Assembly: GCA_951812925.1 (NCBI GenBank)
Contig: OX638368.1
Span: forward strand, 19,903,187-19,967,186
Source of the DNA: Calliopum simillimum
Taxonomy: Eukaryota > Arthropoda > Insecta > Diptera > Lauxaniidae
Length of the DNA: 64,000 nt
Reading direction: 5' to 3'
Shown here: piece by piece, positions 22,994 through 35,990 of the stretch
How positions within the stretch are numbered: the stretch's first letter is position 1
How the letters are laid out: every line of letters begins with the position of its first letter
Program-made: the position numbers and the translations under genes
Notes under the pieces: model-generated
Seen by the model: only the letters and a program-made list of their open reading frames with translations
What the model was told of the DNA's origin: nothing
Databases searched by the model: none

Positions 22994-23360
22994 ATATCTT
23001 TCCTTGAAGTTGTAGAAAACGCTGTTTTCAGGCACATGGCGTTGCAACAAGAAAAAGTACCTATCGGAAAACCGGATTTTGGTCAAAAAAAAACCCAAAA
23101 TGAGTTGAAATCTGCTGCAGGGTATGGGCGATGGCACGCCCCCAAAATACTTTGTCCTTTATATGGTGCTGAAATACCTTCCCTACAAAAAATCATAACT
23201 CGGAAAGTAAGTGCCCTATTGGAAAATTTCGCAAAGGTATTTTTTGATAAGAAAGAGTGTGGTTATTCGTTGCCATTGAAAAACGAATTTCACTTTTCAT
23301 GTTGCTACGCCATAAGCTTGAAAACAGCGTTTTCACCAACTTCAAGGACGGATATCTTGA
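22994..23360. repeat. Inverted repeat (possible foldback MITE)
   Basis: Arms of about 67 bp at 22994-23060 and 23291-23360 share CCTTGAAGTTG, GAAAACGCTGTTTTCA and ATGGCGTTGCAACA in inverted order. Element ends and a target duplication are not clear. The open frame running through it is a by-product. Confidence 0.6.
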
Positions 23361-24560
23361 AATCCAACAGGTATATTGACAATTCTGCGGATGCAGTCGG
23401 GCTCAGCGTAAAAAAGTACATAAGATATAAAAATCTTATTCCATTTTTTTTTTGTGTGCCTTTGTATGTTTAAAAAATTTTGTTTACTGAAAGGTGTCAT
23501 GCCAACTTTTTTAATTCTGCTCACTTTTGGTCCTATAAATGAAATTCATGAATGACAACTACTTATTAAACACCATCACCAATATTTTGTGAAGTTTGCG
23601 AGAAATGATTTGGAAAAGTTTTAAGCGGTGTCTTGCGAAAAGGAGAGCTAACAAGCCCGTAGCAAACGCCCTTTTCAAAATAAGTACATAAAACTTAGTA
23701 CTTCTAAGAAGTAACGATGTAATGAATCATGTCAATTATTTGTCTGCAATAAATTTAATTCACATTTGAAACGATGCATAAAAACTTAATTTGTTTTCAA
23801 TTAATGTATCAAAAAAAGTACACTTAATCCACACTTAGTGTCCAAAGTGAAAACATAATGATAACAAAACAATATCAGACACAACAAAGTTATCATCAAT
23901 AACACAAACCAATAATACAACGATCCTTTTGGGTCCCTTTTGAATTAAAAAAGAAAACAACTGCTATTCCAATATCTAATTAATACGCCCTTATATCCCA
24001 CAGATATCCTGACACTTAATTGTGACATTTTATTGGATTTTAAAAAGCTCCTTTTTTGGGTAATTAAATTTCATGCGCTCCATAGCGCTATGCACTCAGT
24101 CAATTTTCGCCCAATATACGAGGAGTATGTACTTTTGATTGAATTAAGCTCCGGTTCCATTTAATAATAAACGCCAGCGGTGATGACAACAACAACATAA
24201 AATAAATGCAATATTCATATGCGCAGAGAAGCTGATGATGGTAATGGTGGTGATGATGTTGCTCAGGACGCCACAGTGGCGACACATGAAATAAAAATGG
24301 TACTCTTAAGGCAACGAGTAGAATGTATTTGGAGTAAGTGAGAAAGTTCAATATCACAGTAGCATCCCGTTGCTAAAAGCGCACAGGGTGCCTTTATTAT
24401 AAAAGTAAAATGAAAAAAGAAACAACAACTTTGATGGCAACGATGGCGTTGACGATGATGTTGCCAATGTTGCTCTCTTTAGTTGTTGATAATGATGATG
24501 ATATGCGACAATGTTGTACTACACATGGAAAAACCATTTTAATATTTTGTAATTAAAAAT
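23361..24560. other. No gene; GATGAT/CAACAA simple repeats
   Basis: Short trinucleotide runs lie near 24180-24260 and 24420-24500. No coding, RNA or transposon signal was found. Confidence 0.45.
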
Positions 24561-24599
24561 GGGCTTTATTTCTGAAATGTAATAGTTGACAAATTAATT

Positions 24600-25335
24600 T
24601 TCCGGAAATCGGGGCCTAACATACGTTTTCAGCTGCGCCTTGCTCAAAATTTCTCTTTTTCAAATTTTTCACTCCAACTCCTCCCAAAGATGTTCAATGG
24701 GGTTTGGATCCGGGCTTTGAGGTTGGGTGACAAACATTCGGTTGTTATACCGAAGCCAAGTTTTGACCTTTAGTGTAGTAAGCTTGGAGTCATTGTCTTG
24801 TTGGAACTTGAATGAGGGTGGCATATGTAGTTTGTCTGCACTTTGCTTTAAATTATTTTGCAGAATATTTAATTATACGTTTTGATCCATTGTGTTTTCA
24901 ATGAAAACACAATTTTCCATAACAGCAGTTGACATACAACCCCATACCATAACTCCACCACCTCCGTCTTGACGATATATTTGGGATTAAGAGCTTCTTC
25001 TAGACCCTGCTTTTCCTAACACCCCCAAATGTACAAAATTTTGACTCGTACGAAAATAAAATGTTGTCCAAAAACTCAGTAGTTTCATTTAAATACGTTT
25101 TAGGGAGTTCTAATCGCTTTTTCTTGTTTATGTCACTTCTATGAGGGTTCTTTCTGGGAGCTCGCGATTAAAATCCAGCGCCCACGATGGCCCGTCTCAC
25201 AGTTTCTGGATGTAAGAACTTGTCTTCGTATTTTGCAATGTCATCACAAATTTCTCTTGCGCTAAGAAAGGGGTTTTGCTTCAAGGCTCGTACTATTTGT
25301 CTTCTGTCACTTTCGTTTAACTTGACGGTCGGCAT
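24600..25335 (-). pseudogene. Tc1 transposase, degraded
   Basis: On the minus strand from ATG at 25335: MPTVKLNESDRRQIVRALKQ, SAREICDDIAK and PETVRRAI (paired-like DNA-binding domain), then SYESKF (about 25030) where the first catalytic Asp has become Tyr, GGGVMVWGCMS-like sequence (about 24940), QQDND (second Asp, about 24800) and PDPNPIEHLWEELE (about 24700, catalytic Glu). There is a stop after about 55 codons and frameshifts follow. Order and motifs are those of Tc1 elements; clear terminal repeats were not found. Confidence 0.88.
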
Positions 25336-25399
25336 GATCTTTTACGCAACCTATGTGAACATATTTAACTAATACTAAAATTTGCAGTCATAAATTTAC

Positions 25400-25567
25400 A
25401 TATATGTGACTTGGTCTATGAAAAGGGGGCTTACGTGCGAAAAAAAAAATTTCGTGAAAACAGCTGGAAAACACTTTTAAAGGTCAATTTATGCGAATTG
25501 GCAAAAAACTGGAAAATTTTTTTTTTTGGACACGTAAGCACCCTTTTCATAGACCAGGTCACATATG
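25400..25567. mobile_element. Hairpin MITE, about 168 bp
   Basis: Two arms (about 25400-25446 and 25521-25567) are inverted copies of TGTGACTTGGTCTATGAAAA followed by GGGGCTTACGTG. It lies 65 bp upstream of the Tc1 relic's start codon and may be inserted in that element. The target duplication is unclear. Confidence 0.7.
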
Positions 25568-26465
25568 TTTAAAACAATAAGCTAGTACCTTTAAAATTTT
25601 TACTTACTGTACCTTCACTTTTGTGAAAGACTGTATGTTCCCTGATAATGTTAAAGAGAGATCTGTTTGGGCGGAAGTTTTTATGTTGTTTTTTGAATAT
25701 ATGCCTCAAGTTTCCTTTCGACTCTAGTGCGAGAATGTTTCGTCAGTACTTTGAGAGGTGTTGAAAAAAACATAATATCTGTTTCTGGCATAGCAATAAG
25801 TCAACTATTTCTAGAAATTCTCCTTCCCAGATTTGAGTGAGGACTTAAAACATATTTGTAGGAAAAGAAAGCTCCTTTTTGAATAGATACAACTCAACAC
25901 TTTTAAATATTTATTTAGTTTTTTTACACATATTAAATTTCAATTATTATTTTTTTTCCCTGTTTTTCTTCCTTCTAATGAAGTTTCTTTTTATACTATC
26001 AATTCTGTTCTTTTCACCGTCTTTTTATTTCACTTCTTTTCTTGTCCGCAGACAACCGTCATCTCCAACTTCTCTTCGTCGACTCCAATATGCAACTGTC
26101 GCCCGTTCGTTTATTCAAAAATTTTTCATCATCTTTGTTTCGTTAAAGTCTCGTTCGTTTTGTCAGTGCTACCAAATCTACCGTTTAGCTCCGTTCCCAC
26201 ATAAATTAAGCGATATGTTTGGGGGATATTGTCAATATTTTAGCTACTTTTTGACGTTTATGTACTGTTTATGTAGACTTAACTGGTTGACAGACGACTT
26301 ATGTACACTCTTACTTAGAGTATAGACATAAGCTGGTGTTGGCCATTCTAGATAAGTTGCTTTCTGGGTTCACTAGTGTTCACGGGATCGTTATTTCTGT
26401 TAACTTCTTCTACAAGAGATGCTCTTGCAGGAAATGGTGTCTTGAAAACTGTCTACATATTGTAT
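25568..26465. other. No feature seen
   Basis: AT-rich; the pyrimidine-rich 148-codon frame at 25879-26325 reads as low-complexity and is not called. Confidence 0.4.
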
Positions 26466-26735
26466 TAGGGTGGTCTAAAAATTAAAGTTCCTCGGATTTT
26501 CCTTTGATGTTAATAAGTACTGTGTAAAATTTGGTCCATTTCAGAAAACGTTTGGTGGATCCCTCACCATTTTCAAAACCAAAAAGTGGTCTTAAACATG
26601 GAAAAAAAATTTGTTTTTGAGTTTAAACTGTTAAACATTTTACGTGTATATGGATTTTGAGCTGCTTAACTTGAATCTGCAATTTATTTTTCCGTAAATT
26701 CTGCAGTTTTGAAGATATTGTTCATTTAAGGTAAA
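26466..26735 (+). repeat. Family G copy 1
   Basis: It shares TAAAATTTGGTCCATTTCAG, AAACTGTTAAAC and ATATGGATTTTGAGC with 34131-34525. Its second half matches the inverted arm of that copy, so the family is palindromic and this copy is partial. Confidence 0.65.
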
Positions 26736-29700
26736 AATTAAAGTACGAAATCAAGTTCCAATCAATTTTAATTTTTTGCATACAAATTTAAACCCGTCTT
26801 CTGTCTATTTTATTTAAAAAATTCGTGCTTAGAAAATTGTTATTCCATTCCCGGGAATCGTCTTGTATGCTGAGAGAAATTTATTAAACCAAATTTTCAA
26901 CTACTGCTTAAAGTTTTGATACACAATATTTTCTCTCACTGTATTGTTTATTCTCGTTAAATTCGTTGATGATGATGATGACAATGATTTCACAACAATG
27001 ATCATTATGGTGACAATGTACAAACAAACCATTTAAGCCCCCAATCAACAGATTTTTCTTTATGAAAATCGAATTTTCCCTGCGGACACATTGTTGTCGC
27101 ATTAAAGCGTATAATTTTGGGGGAGTATCAATTTCCAACAACGACGTTATACTCTCGCTAGCGGTGAGTGCTAAAATATCAAACCCTTATGTTCAAACCC
27201 TTAAGTGGGTAATGCAGCACTGAGTGGGAGTTTATTTGATTAACCCCCTTAAGTGAAACATGAAAAACAATAAAATTCATTAGACGGCAAAGAGTCATTG
27301 GGAATTTGAAATGCCATAGAGTGGTATAGTGGTAGAAAATACACATGTATTAAATTTAACATAATCATATTTGATGGCTTTTGAAAGCTACACATCGATT
27401 AACAATAATTCTTGTGTTTTTTTTTTACTGATTCTGGTTAATTGAATATGTGAATTTAAAGAATAAAATAATTTGTTTTCATTTATGATATTACATTAAA
27501 GGACCGAAAATGAGCTCTATATTTACTCCTGTAACCATTAGTGGGAACAAGGAACCAAAATGAAGAGTCTGTATCTAATGCAATCCTTTGCGATTTTCTT
27601 CTCTAAAGTCCTTTTCTATGCAAATTTTGGTCTACCACCGATTCTTTCACCTTGTTATTTCCACTCAAGTGAGATTATGTTCTATTCATTTCCATTTCGT
27701 TTGCTTGATCTCATTTGCTATGGGCATCTGGTTAAATTTGAGGCATAATTCAACACTGAAAATGATTCGAAGCCACTAGACTTTCAGATTCTTAAGTTGG
27801 TATTCTCTTTTGTCTTATCATCGATGAAGATAATGCTTGACAAATAAGTGAAGTATTTCCCGTTTTCAATGCCATCATCTGTTTTAAAAGTGATGTAATA
27901 TCTTAGGCCGAACTTATGCAATTTCAAGACAAAATCTTCAACTTCATATACAAACAATATACGAATCCCTTCAAATCAATGTGGTACAAAAGTACCTTTT
28001 CTCTTTTTACAAGTATGTAGTTTCAAATGAATGTTTACAAGTATTATCGAAGTCATTAAATATGATGAAAATTTTTTAACGAACATAAATTAAGTATTTA
28101 CATTAAGTAAATTGTAAGTTTAAATTATGTGTTTTATAACAACATAGTACGGCAAAATTTGCTGACACAGAATGTAAAAGTCTTACATCCAGCATGTTCG
28201 CAAGTTAAATACCCTAAATTATGTCAGAACGTTTTAAATTTAGATTGAACGGATCGAGACTAAGTTAAGCATAATATCGCTGCAATACAACATAAACTTA
28301 AACCAGTCATCGCAAACTGTAAATTAATCTGTATCGCTTTTCTTCTTAGATCAAAGTAGCTATTGAAAGCAAATCCCACATAGTCCCCACTATAGAGTAA
28401 TGTTCCTGTGCTTTTGAGTCTTGTCAGGCGATAGACAAAATATTGTACTTCTATGGAAAGTCTTGCATACCTCCCGGTGTTATTGCAGTCATCAATGGAT
28501 TTCATATTAAAATCTAAATGAAACACCTTCTTCGAAAAACCTTAAACCATATGTAAAACACGAAGGTGGCTCAGCTGGGCCTGGAATACTCTATTTTGTT
28601 AATAGTAGTAAGGATCATAAGATGTATTTGAACACTTTAAGACTAAATTTATTGTAATGTAAGAATGCACTTGGTATTTTTACCGAGAAAACGATCTCAA
28701 ACATATTCCTTCTAATATGAGCTCATGGATTCAATATAACTTTCCCAATGTATTCGTAACACTGGCGCAGGGTCCAGTTATAAATGCTATTGAAATCTTG
28801 TCTGGACGGAAAAGTTCGCCAACACGATATATCTTAAAAAACTGAACTGAAAAGGGTATTTATGGAAAATGGGAAAAAATTTATCCGAGGTATTGTGAAA
28901 ACTAATTCAAAGGATGCCAAAAGGACTAAATATAACAATTAAAAACGAAATAATGTACATACACTAAATACTGAACTCATGTAAAAATTATCATTTTGTT
29001 AAGGTGTACGAGTTTGGCTTTGGTACTGAATATGCTTGATTTCAGTAACTTTTTATTTATTATCAAAAATAAAGGAATATTTCAAATTTGGTTTTTTGTG
29101 AAAATTGAAGAATTAAATAGGCTATTTAAAAATGTATTTCAAGTTTCTTAAATTATTTTTGGGTACTTAGTTTTGAGGCATTGAAAATGAGTTTCTTTGG
29201 TGTACGAGTTTGGCTTTGACCTACTGTAAATAGATTATTCAAATCATTAAATAATATCTAAACGTCAGAAACTTTGAACTACAAAGCAAAGCCAGACTTT
29301 TTTTTAAAGAAAATGTTCACTTCCAAAAGCTTCAATGCCCTAGAACGGACACTTTTTACACAATTAAACTTTTTTTGGTTTATGGCTTTTTAATTGCTTT
29401 CCGAACCATTTCAATTGAAATGAAACAAATCTCTCTCCGAAATGTTTTGTTTCGCTCATAGAATGCCACGCCTATTTTCGCCCTTTCAATCGTTAATAGC
29501 AAAATCAATATATTCTAACTGTAGGGTATCAGAAAGCATACGATAAATGACAGCTTGCCAAAACGTCAACATCAAAACAATCCGTCAGCCTTATTCCAAT
29601 GATGGAGAGCAGGAGCACATTTCAAAGGCGAATGCCAGCAAAATGAATGAGTGAGAAAGGCATAACAACAAACAAATAAACAAAATAATAGACAACCCGC

Positions 29701-30690
29701 CGGCAATGACGAATTACGAACCGACATGCGATTTAGCTGAAAAATTGAAACAATAAAAATATCTACGATAGGTACATAGATATATCCATATGCATATACT
29801 CTAATAGAATTAAAGTATAAATAAATGAAAACTAAAACAAATAGATACAAATATGTACAACTCGTTGACTGGCTGTGCTCAAATGAATGATAGCCCAGAC
29901 ATTTGCAAGGGCTGAGCGTACTATAAGTAAATAGTTAGATGGATGAATAGACGGATGGATGGATTGTTGAAATGATTGAGAGTGCGTAAATAATTCGCGT
30001 AGTCAAGGTATAATAGAAAATAAATGGGGCAAGCTGAGCGATATATTACGAAGGGTTTACTTATTTAAAATTTATGTCAAAAAAAAAAAACATATTCCTT
30101 TTTATATTTAATATGTAACAGACACGAATGCTAATGAGAACAAAATTATCTAAGGAGAAGTGAAACTTAATAAAAAACTTCAAAATATCAAGAAAGAATT
30201 ATTTGACAAAAAGTAACGTAACAAATTTTTGACAGAACTTTAATTTACAAAATTTTTCAAAAAGACCTAAGTAACAAACTTGACACATGTATATGCGCTT
30301 ACTTCGTACATAGTTGAAAGTTTCCGAGAAAAAAACTTTCTTAAAGACTTAAGCAACAAACTTTCTGAAAGCATATCTTCAAGCTATACTCCTTAAGAAA
30401 TATAGGAAACATCTTTCTAAAAGACTTAAGCCGCAAACTTGAAATAAGCATATCGCAGCACCTACTAAGAACTTAAATGTGACAGGTCTAAAAAATAAAT
30501 CAGTTCTAATCAAATATATGGAACTGGGACTTGTAGAGTGAGCATTTGACTAGTAAAAGTTAAAGCTGCCAGCTGGCTGATGAATTTTATTTCATGCAAA
30601 CAATTTAACTCAATCAAATAAATTAATTATATAAAACGTTATGCGTCACAGAATGCATTATTTTTTATCGCTTAAAATCCCTCTTCTTAA
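26736..30690. other. No gene; one separated direct repeat
   Basis: This is 4 kb of AT-rich unique DNA. The 19-bp phrase GGTGTACGAGTTTGGCTTT occurs at 29003 and again at 29199. A GGAT/GAAT-rich run lies at about 29935-29975. No exon, tRNA or transposon end was recognised. Confidence 0.45.
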
Positions 30691-30699
30691 AGACTATAC

Positions 30700-31260
30700 A
30701 ATTTTTGACATGAGAAATTTTTTGTGATTTTATGCCTTAGAGTTTTATCTCATGCAGTTTTCATTACATGCTATTTTTGTGTGATGTAATTCTTATATTA
30801 TTTGATTTTTATGTCGCACGATTTTCATGCAATCTTTGATGATTAAATTCATGTGATTTTTATAGTTTTCATTTTTGTCCTGCGATTTTCATGTCATGTG
30901 ATTTTTATGCCATGTCATCTTTACGGTTTTGTTTTTTGTCTTGCGATTTTTTCTCATGCGATTTTTATCACATGTGATTTTTGTCTCATGCAATTTTTAT
31001 CTCATGCTGTTTTTATTTTATGCGATTTTTAGCTCATGCAATTTTTATCTCATGCGACTTTTATCTCATGCGAATTTTGTCTAATGCAATTTTTATCTCA
31101 TGCTGTTTTTATTTCATGCGATTTTTATCTCATGCAATTTTTATCTCATGCGACTTTTATCTCATGCGATTTTTATCTCATGCGGTTTTCATATCATGCG
31201 ATTTTTATGTCATGCGTTTTTTATTTCTTGTGTGTTTTATGTTTTGTGATTTATATCATA
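30700..31260 (+). repeat. 16-bp minisatellite, TTTTTATCTCATGCGA
   Basis: About 35 units are present, irregular on the left and nearly regular at 30970-31215, with an ATG-containing core (CTCATGYRATTTTT). The array gives frames of repeating Ser-His-Ala/Phe-Ile-Ser; these are by-products. Confidence 0.85.
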
Positions 31261-32765
31261 TAACACAAGTTCTACTCATGAACATCTTTTGAAAATGCAG
31301 ATACAAATTAATCATCGTAACCGTATTTTTAGGCCTCATTAGCCAATTTTTATATAACATATTTTACTTTGAATTATGCTCACTGTGTGAATTCTTATTT
31401 CGAAAAATATAAATATCGTAAATAGCAAATTCCCTTTAATTCAGCAACAATTTACGAAGGAAATGTTTTCTAAAATAATCCAAAATTTATATGGTACTTA
31501 CCTATACCATAACAAAACTTTTTTTACTCGGGGAACGAAATTTCCAGAAATTTTATTTTTTTCTATGAATTTAATTTTGACGATATATTTGATTCTTCTC
31601 CACAACTTTCAAGATTCTTGAATTTATTTCTTCAATGGCTATTTCCAGTAGAATTTTTATCTTAAAACATCCTCTATTGCTTTGTAGTTTTAGACACCGT
31701 GTTCTATTAATGTTTCATTCCATCAATTTACAATCCATGCTACATTAGCACTATATGCTCAAGATATAATCATGTGAACAAATATTGTCGCAGACTACTT
31801 GAACTTGTTCTGAGACTTGACCCAAAGAGCATAACATAATCTACATAATTAATTGAAACATTTGCAAAATCTCAACATATTCTTCTCCCCTAAATATTCG
31901 TAAAGTTTATTTTGATTATCATTATCATTACATTAATTTCATCAAATTTATCAGCCCTCATCTCAAATTACATTTAATTTGTAATCAAATTAAGTTGTTT
32001 TATTGTAGTTTTTGTTGTTGCTGCTGCTGCGGTTGTATATCATCAAGAGCAATTGTTCTTTTTATGTCTGTCAAGTGCTCTGATCCGACAAATTATGCAA
32101 TTTATTTGTATTTTTTTGCTCATTTGTTTCATTTTAATGTCATCTGCGATATACACGAGTATATGACTAATTGAGTTAAATTTAATTTGTTTGATATATA
32201 CATATACCCTCACTAAAGGGTTTGCTTCCTTTCTTAATTATTTAAGTATCTGATATGATTTTATTGATTAATTTGTAGAAATTGTTATTTTACGAGCATG
32301 CGAGCTAGAAAATAGAACTTGTAAAATACATGGGCTTCATTTGATCGTCCATGTGACAATTTACATTTATATGCCTACTCGACACTAAGCACTTCGATTA
32401 AAAGTCAAAACCTATCGATGTCAAATTTATATCATAAGGGGTACATTCCAATCACTCCACTCAATGTCAAAAGTAGTTCACACATTGCATTAGAATTCTC
32501 GAGGTAGCCGAAAACGCGGTCATTCGAAGACATTCCAAATATGATCGCTAGAAATGCGTGTTTTGAGGAAAGTGTTGTGTAGAATTAAAGACATTAGCTG
32601 GTTGCCGTGCACGACAAAGATGTTAAGTGGAGGATTTATGCTTTGGACGGGATAACAGATAAAAGAATAACAATTAGAACTATGTACCTTGCTCAAAAAT
32701 GGTTTTAGCAATTTTTATGTGACTACGCAACCTGCTTGCCCACAAATCTTTGTTTTAATGAAAGA
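31261..32765. other. No feature seen
   Basis: AT-rich with short TTG runs near 32005; no feature supportable. Confidence 0.45.
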
Positions 32766-32768
32766 TAA

Positions 32769-33637
32769 CACAGGTTTACAAAAAAAAAAAAATGTCATGG
32801 CGTTTTGACCGGACTATGTGTTTCCTAGGGACTTTGACGTCCTGAATCCGAACCCCCGTTCTGTTTTTTTCCAGAACGTCTGAGAAAAAAGTTTTCAAGG
32901 TCATATGGAGGTCATGTGTCGTTTAGTGATAAATTCGCTAAAATACTGAAACTAATTTTTTATCATTAAATTCTTAGTCCTTAAAAAGAATATGTGATCA
33001 AAAAGGGTATCTCGGACCTAGTTTCGGAGACATAGGCATCGGAAGATCCGGATATATCTTCTATGAAAACCGCTATAAGTTGGGAACCCCTGCATGGATT
33101 TGTAAAATACTGATGTCATATGAAAGGTATTTTGACTGTCTTGAAAATATTTTCAATTGGATTCATAGTTTTTGAGATATGAGCTTTTTTGAAATTTTGT
33201 GAAATTTTTCAATTACAACAACAAATAAATCAACAACACCAACAACAACAACAAAAATAAAAACAACAACAAAATACCTTTCATACGACACCAATATTTT
33301 CCAAATCCATTCAGGGGTTCCCAACTTATAGCAGTTTTCATAGAAGATATATATTCTGATCTTCCGATGGCTATATCTCCGAAACTAGGTCCGAGATACT
33401 CTTTTTGCTCACATGTTCTTTTTAAGGCCTAAGAGCTCAATGATTAAAAATTAGTTTCAGAATTTAACACTAAGCGACACATGAACCCCATTTTGACCTC
33501 CATATGACCTCGAAATTTTTTTTCTCAGACGTTCTGGAAAAAAACGGACCTGGAATTCGGATTCAGGACGTCAAAGTCCCTGGGAAACACATAGTCTGGT
33601 CAAAACGCCATGACATTTTTTTTTTTGTAAACCTGTG
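32769..33637. mobile_element. Foldback element with TAA target duplication
   Basis: Ends are CACAGGTTTAC and its inverse, flanked by TAA at 32766-32768 and 33638-33640. Arms of about 390 bp pair over most of their length, for example GACTTTGACGTCCTGAAT at about 32831 with its inverse near 33565. The centre (33200-33280) is a CAA-rich spacer. The ends and the 3-bp duplication match the foldback at 174-1902, so the two appear to be one superfamily. No coding sequence is present. Confidence 0.85.
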
Positions 33638-33640
33638 TAA

Positions 33641-34130
33641 TCTTTCTGAAATTTTATATGTATGTATGATCTTCTAGCTACCCTACAGTTAATCGGACTA
33701 GTGCATAACTAGCCTATGAACTAGTTCTAAATAAGACTACTTAGTACCACCACAAACAAATGTCCCCTATTCATTACCTTTTTACCAGTCAAGAAACAGT
33801 TGAAAATTTGATTTGTAATTTTTTCAACTTTTTGTTGCTCTAAGACCACTAAGACAAATTTTCTTGGATGTTTTTCATTAGTTTTTGACATAAATTCTTG
33901 TTTCTTTTTATCAACTGTCGACCTTTGCACAACATTGGAACTAGAACTTCACTTGTCTATTTTTGAACTGTTGCGGAATTAGCTACTCTTTGGAACTGGC
34001 TCCTGGTGTTGTATGCACAATCTATTATTTATCATTACCACTGGAATCAGTTTCTAAATTATAATGAAATTTCGTACCTTTTCTTTTACAATCAGTCAAT
34101 ACTTTTGAAATCGATACATACAAACATATT
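33641..34130. other. No feature seen
   Basis: AT-rich sequence without recognised features. Confidence 0.4.
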
Positions 34131-34525
34131 AGACCGGTCCAAATTTTTGTGAGAAACAAAAATTTCCTTGGAATTCTGCTCCTATGGCACCAGAATGTTC
34201 TCTTTGATGCAAATAAGCACTACGTAAAATTTGGTCCATTTCAGAGAATATTTGATGCATCCAAAACCATTTTAAAAACTGAAAGATGGTCCTGAATATG
34301 AAAAAAATTTGTGTTATAAAATTCAAACTGTTGAACTCTTTTATATGGATTTTGAGCCGCTAAATTTTGGAGATACAGCCCGTTCCATTCCGTATTTTAG
34401 TTTTCCAACTTGAATGAACAATATCTTCAAAACTACAGATCTTACAGAAAAAAAATTTCAGATTCAGATTTAACGGCCCAAAATCCATATAAAGAGTTTA
34501 ACAGTTTGAATTTTAAAACACAAAT
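34131..34525 (+). repeat. Family G copy 2, with inverted arms
   Basis: It begins like 26466 (ACGTAAAATTTGGTCC, CATTTCAGAGAA). An inverted repeat, 34312-34368 against 34470-34525, is built on AAATTCAAACTGTTGAA and ATATGGATTTTGAGCCG. The element class is unknown. Confidence 0.65.
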
Positions 34526-34540
34526 TTGTCATTATGGGCA

Positions 34541-35285
34541 TTTCCCAGGTGACGAACGTGACCGTCGCACACATATAAAGTGAAAAAAAAAGTGGAAATG
34601 AAACATATTTTTATTTTTTAAGTTTATATTATAGCTCTAAGGTAGTACTATAATTAGTGCCAACGTTTACAGCATGCGGTTCCAAGATACACTCAAAAAA
34701 AGGCATAGATCGAACGTGATAAAAATAGGAGCAGTTTTCGTGCCTATTCAAAGAAAGTCATAACTCAGCGAAACATGTCAGAATTTTTTAATCCGACTAA
34801 TTTTAAAATTTTATGCAATAATGATAATTTATAATGTATTTTGTTGGATTCAAATGTCTTCTGTACTTTTCTTTGTTTGGATCATAATCTGCATCGATGC
34901 GTGACAATATGAACGTGACATGTTTTCCACCATAAAAATTTTAAATTGAAATTCTTTCAAAAAAACCAGGATTTCCCAGTGAATGTTGGATCACCTTATC
35001 TTGATAAGTTGAGGTGACATCGCCAATTTTTTCGTAGGATGTCATTTGTCCCTATCCATTTTACATGTGTACCAAATCTCATAAATTATGAATTTTTTTT
35101 TATTGGCGTGGTGTCGCCCATTTTCCCAGGGTGCATTATTTGTCCTGGCGCTCTGTATACATGCAATACATCTCATTCATGTGCGATAAATATTTTCGGA
35201 GATATGACGAAGTGATTTTTGTGGGGATGTGATACCCTCATTTTTTTCTCAGAACACAATATTTGTCTTGGTACTTTTCCATAAG
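34541..35285 (+). repeat. Family F copy 1
   Basis: It starts GGGCATTTCCCAGGTGACGA and matches 59786-60235 through GTACTTTTCTTTG, CATAATCTGCAT and TGTTGGATCACCTTATCTTG. About 190 bp at 34600-34800 is absent from the other copy. Function and class are unknown. Confidence 0.65.
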
Positions 35286-35289
35286 AAAG

Positions 35290-35430
35290 TTGTTTTTCCT
35301 CTTCTTCTTAATATTAATATTCCATTTGCGTTATTTTTAATGACGCTTAATGCCATCAAAGTTAAGAGCCGCAACTTGTTCGAAAATAGCCAAAATCGGT
35401 AGCCATGTTGAGGTTTATACGAAGACTAGC
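35290..35430 (+). repeat. Fragment shared with the MITE at 63555-63901
   Basis: TTCCTCTTCTTCTTAAT, TTCCATTTGCGTTATTTTT, AATGCCA and AAAATAGCCAAAATC match the interior of the MITE near the window end (about 63670-63800). The terminal repeats of that MITE are not seen here. Confidence 0.55.
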
Positions 35431-35990
35431 TGGCCTGGTTGAGACTTCGTTCGCCCATTCCCGATGCCTATACGTACGAAGTCCCATCCATCTTCATCGT
35501 CCCTCTCTTCCAATCACCAAGGTTTTTAAAGATCCATGTATCAACTTTTGTAATCATAGCTCCCATAGGTACAGAGATATAGCATTTTCTATATTTTTTG
35601 TATGAAGGGTGCAACTCCCTCTTCTCACCCCCCGCCCAAGATTTTCATAGTAAATGGTAGATAGAATATTCATGTATGTACCAAGTTTTATAACAATATC
35701 TGCGATATGTGAAGAAATATAGCATTTTGTGTATTTTTGAAAATTGGATGCAATTCTACACCCAATATCCCCCAAGTTTTGCATGGTAAATGGTAGATAT
35801 GTACATTATGCATAAGTTCATCAACTTTCATAATCATAACTTGTATAACTGTAGAGATATAGCATTTTTTGTATTTTTTTCGTATGGGGGGTGCAACCCC
35901 CGTTCCCCTCAGTAGCATCCCACCCCCTTAAGAACCTTCTACAGACCATAACAAACAATTTAAAAAAAAAAATTATGTAAATCGGCCTTG
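35431..35990 (+). repeat. Family H tandem repeats, block 1
   Basis: Roughly 130-150 bp units repeat about four times. Each holds a phrase like ATAGCATTTTTTGTATTTTT, a GGGGTGCAACCCCC-like run and AACTTTCATAATCATAAC. Units resemble those at 45730-46520. Confidence 0.6.

Noticed and set aside
23036..23473. 145-codon open frame.
   Set aside because: It runs through an inverted repeat (22994-23360), so it is better explained as repeat sequence.
25879..26325. 148-codon open frame with apparent membrane segments.
   Set aside because: The hydrophobic run comes from T-rich sequence; no conserved motif or context.
30981..31292. 103-codon repetitive open frame.
   Set aside because: By-product of the 16-bp minisatellite.
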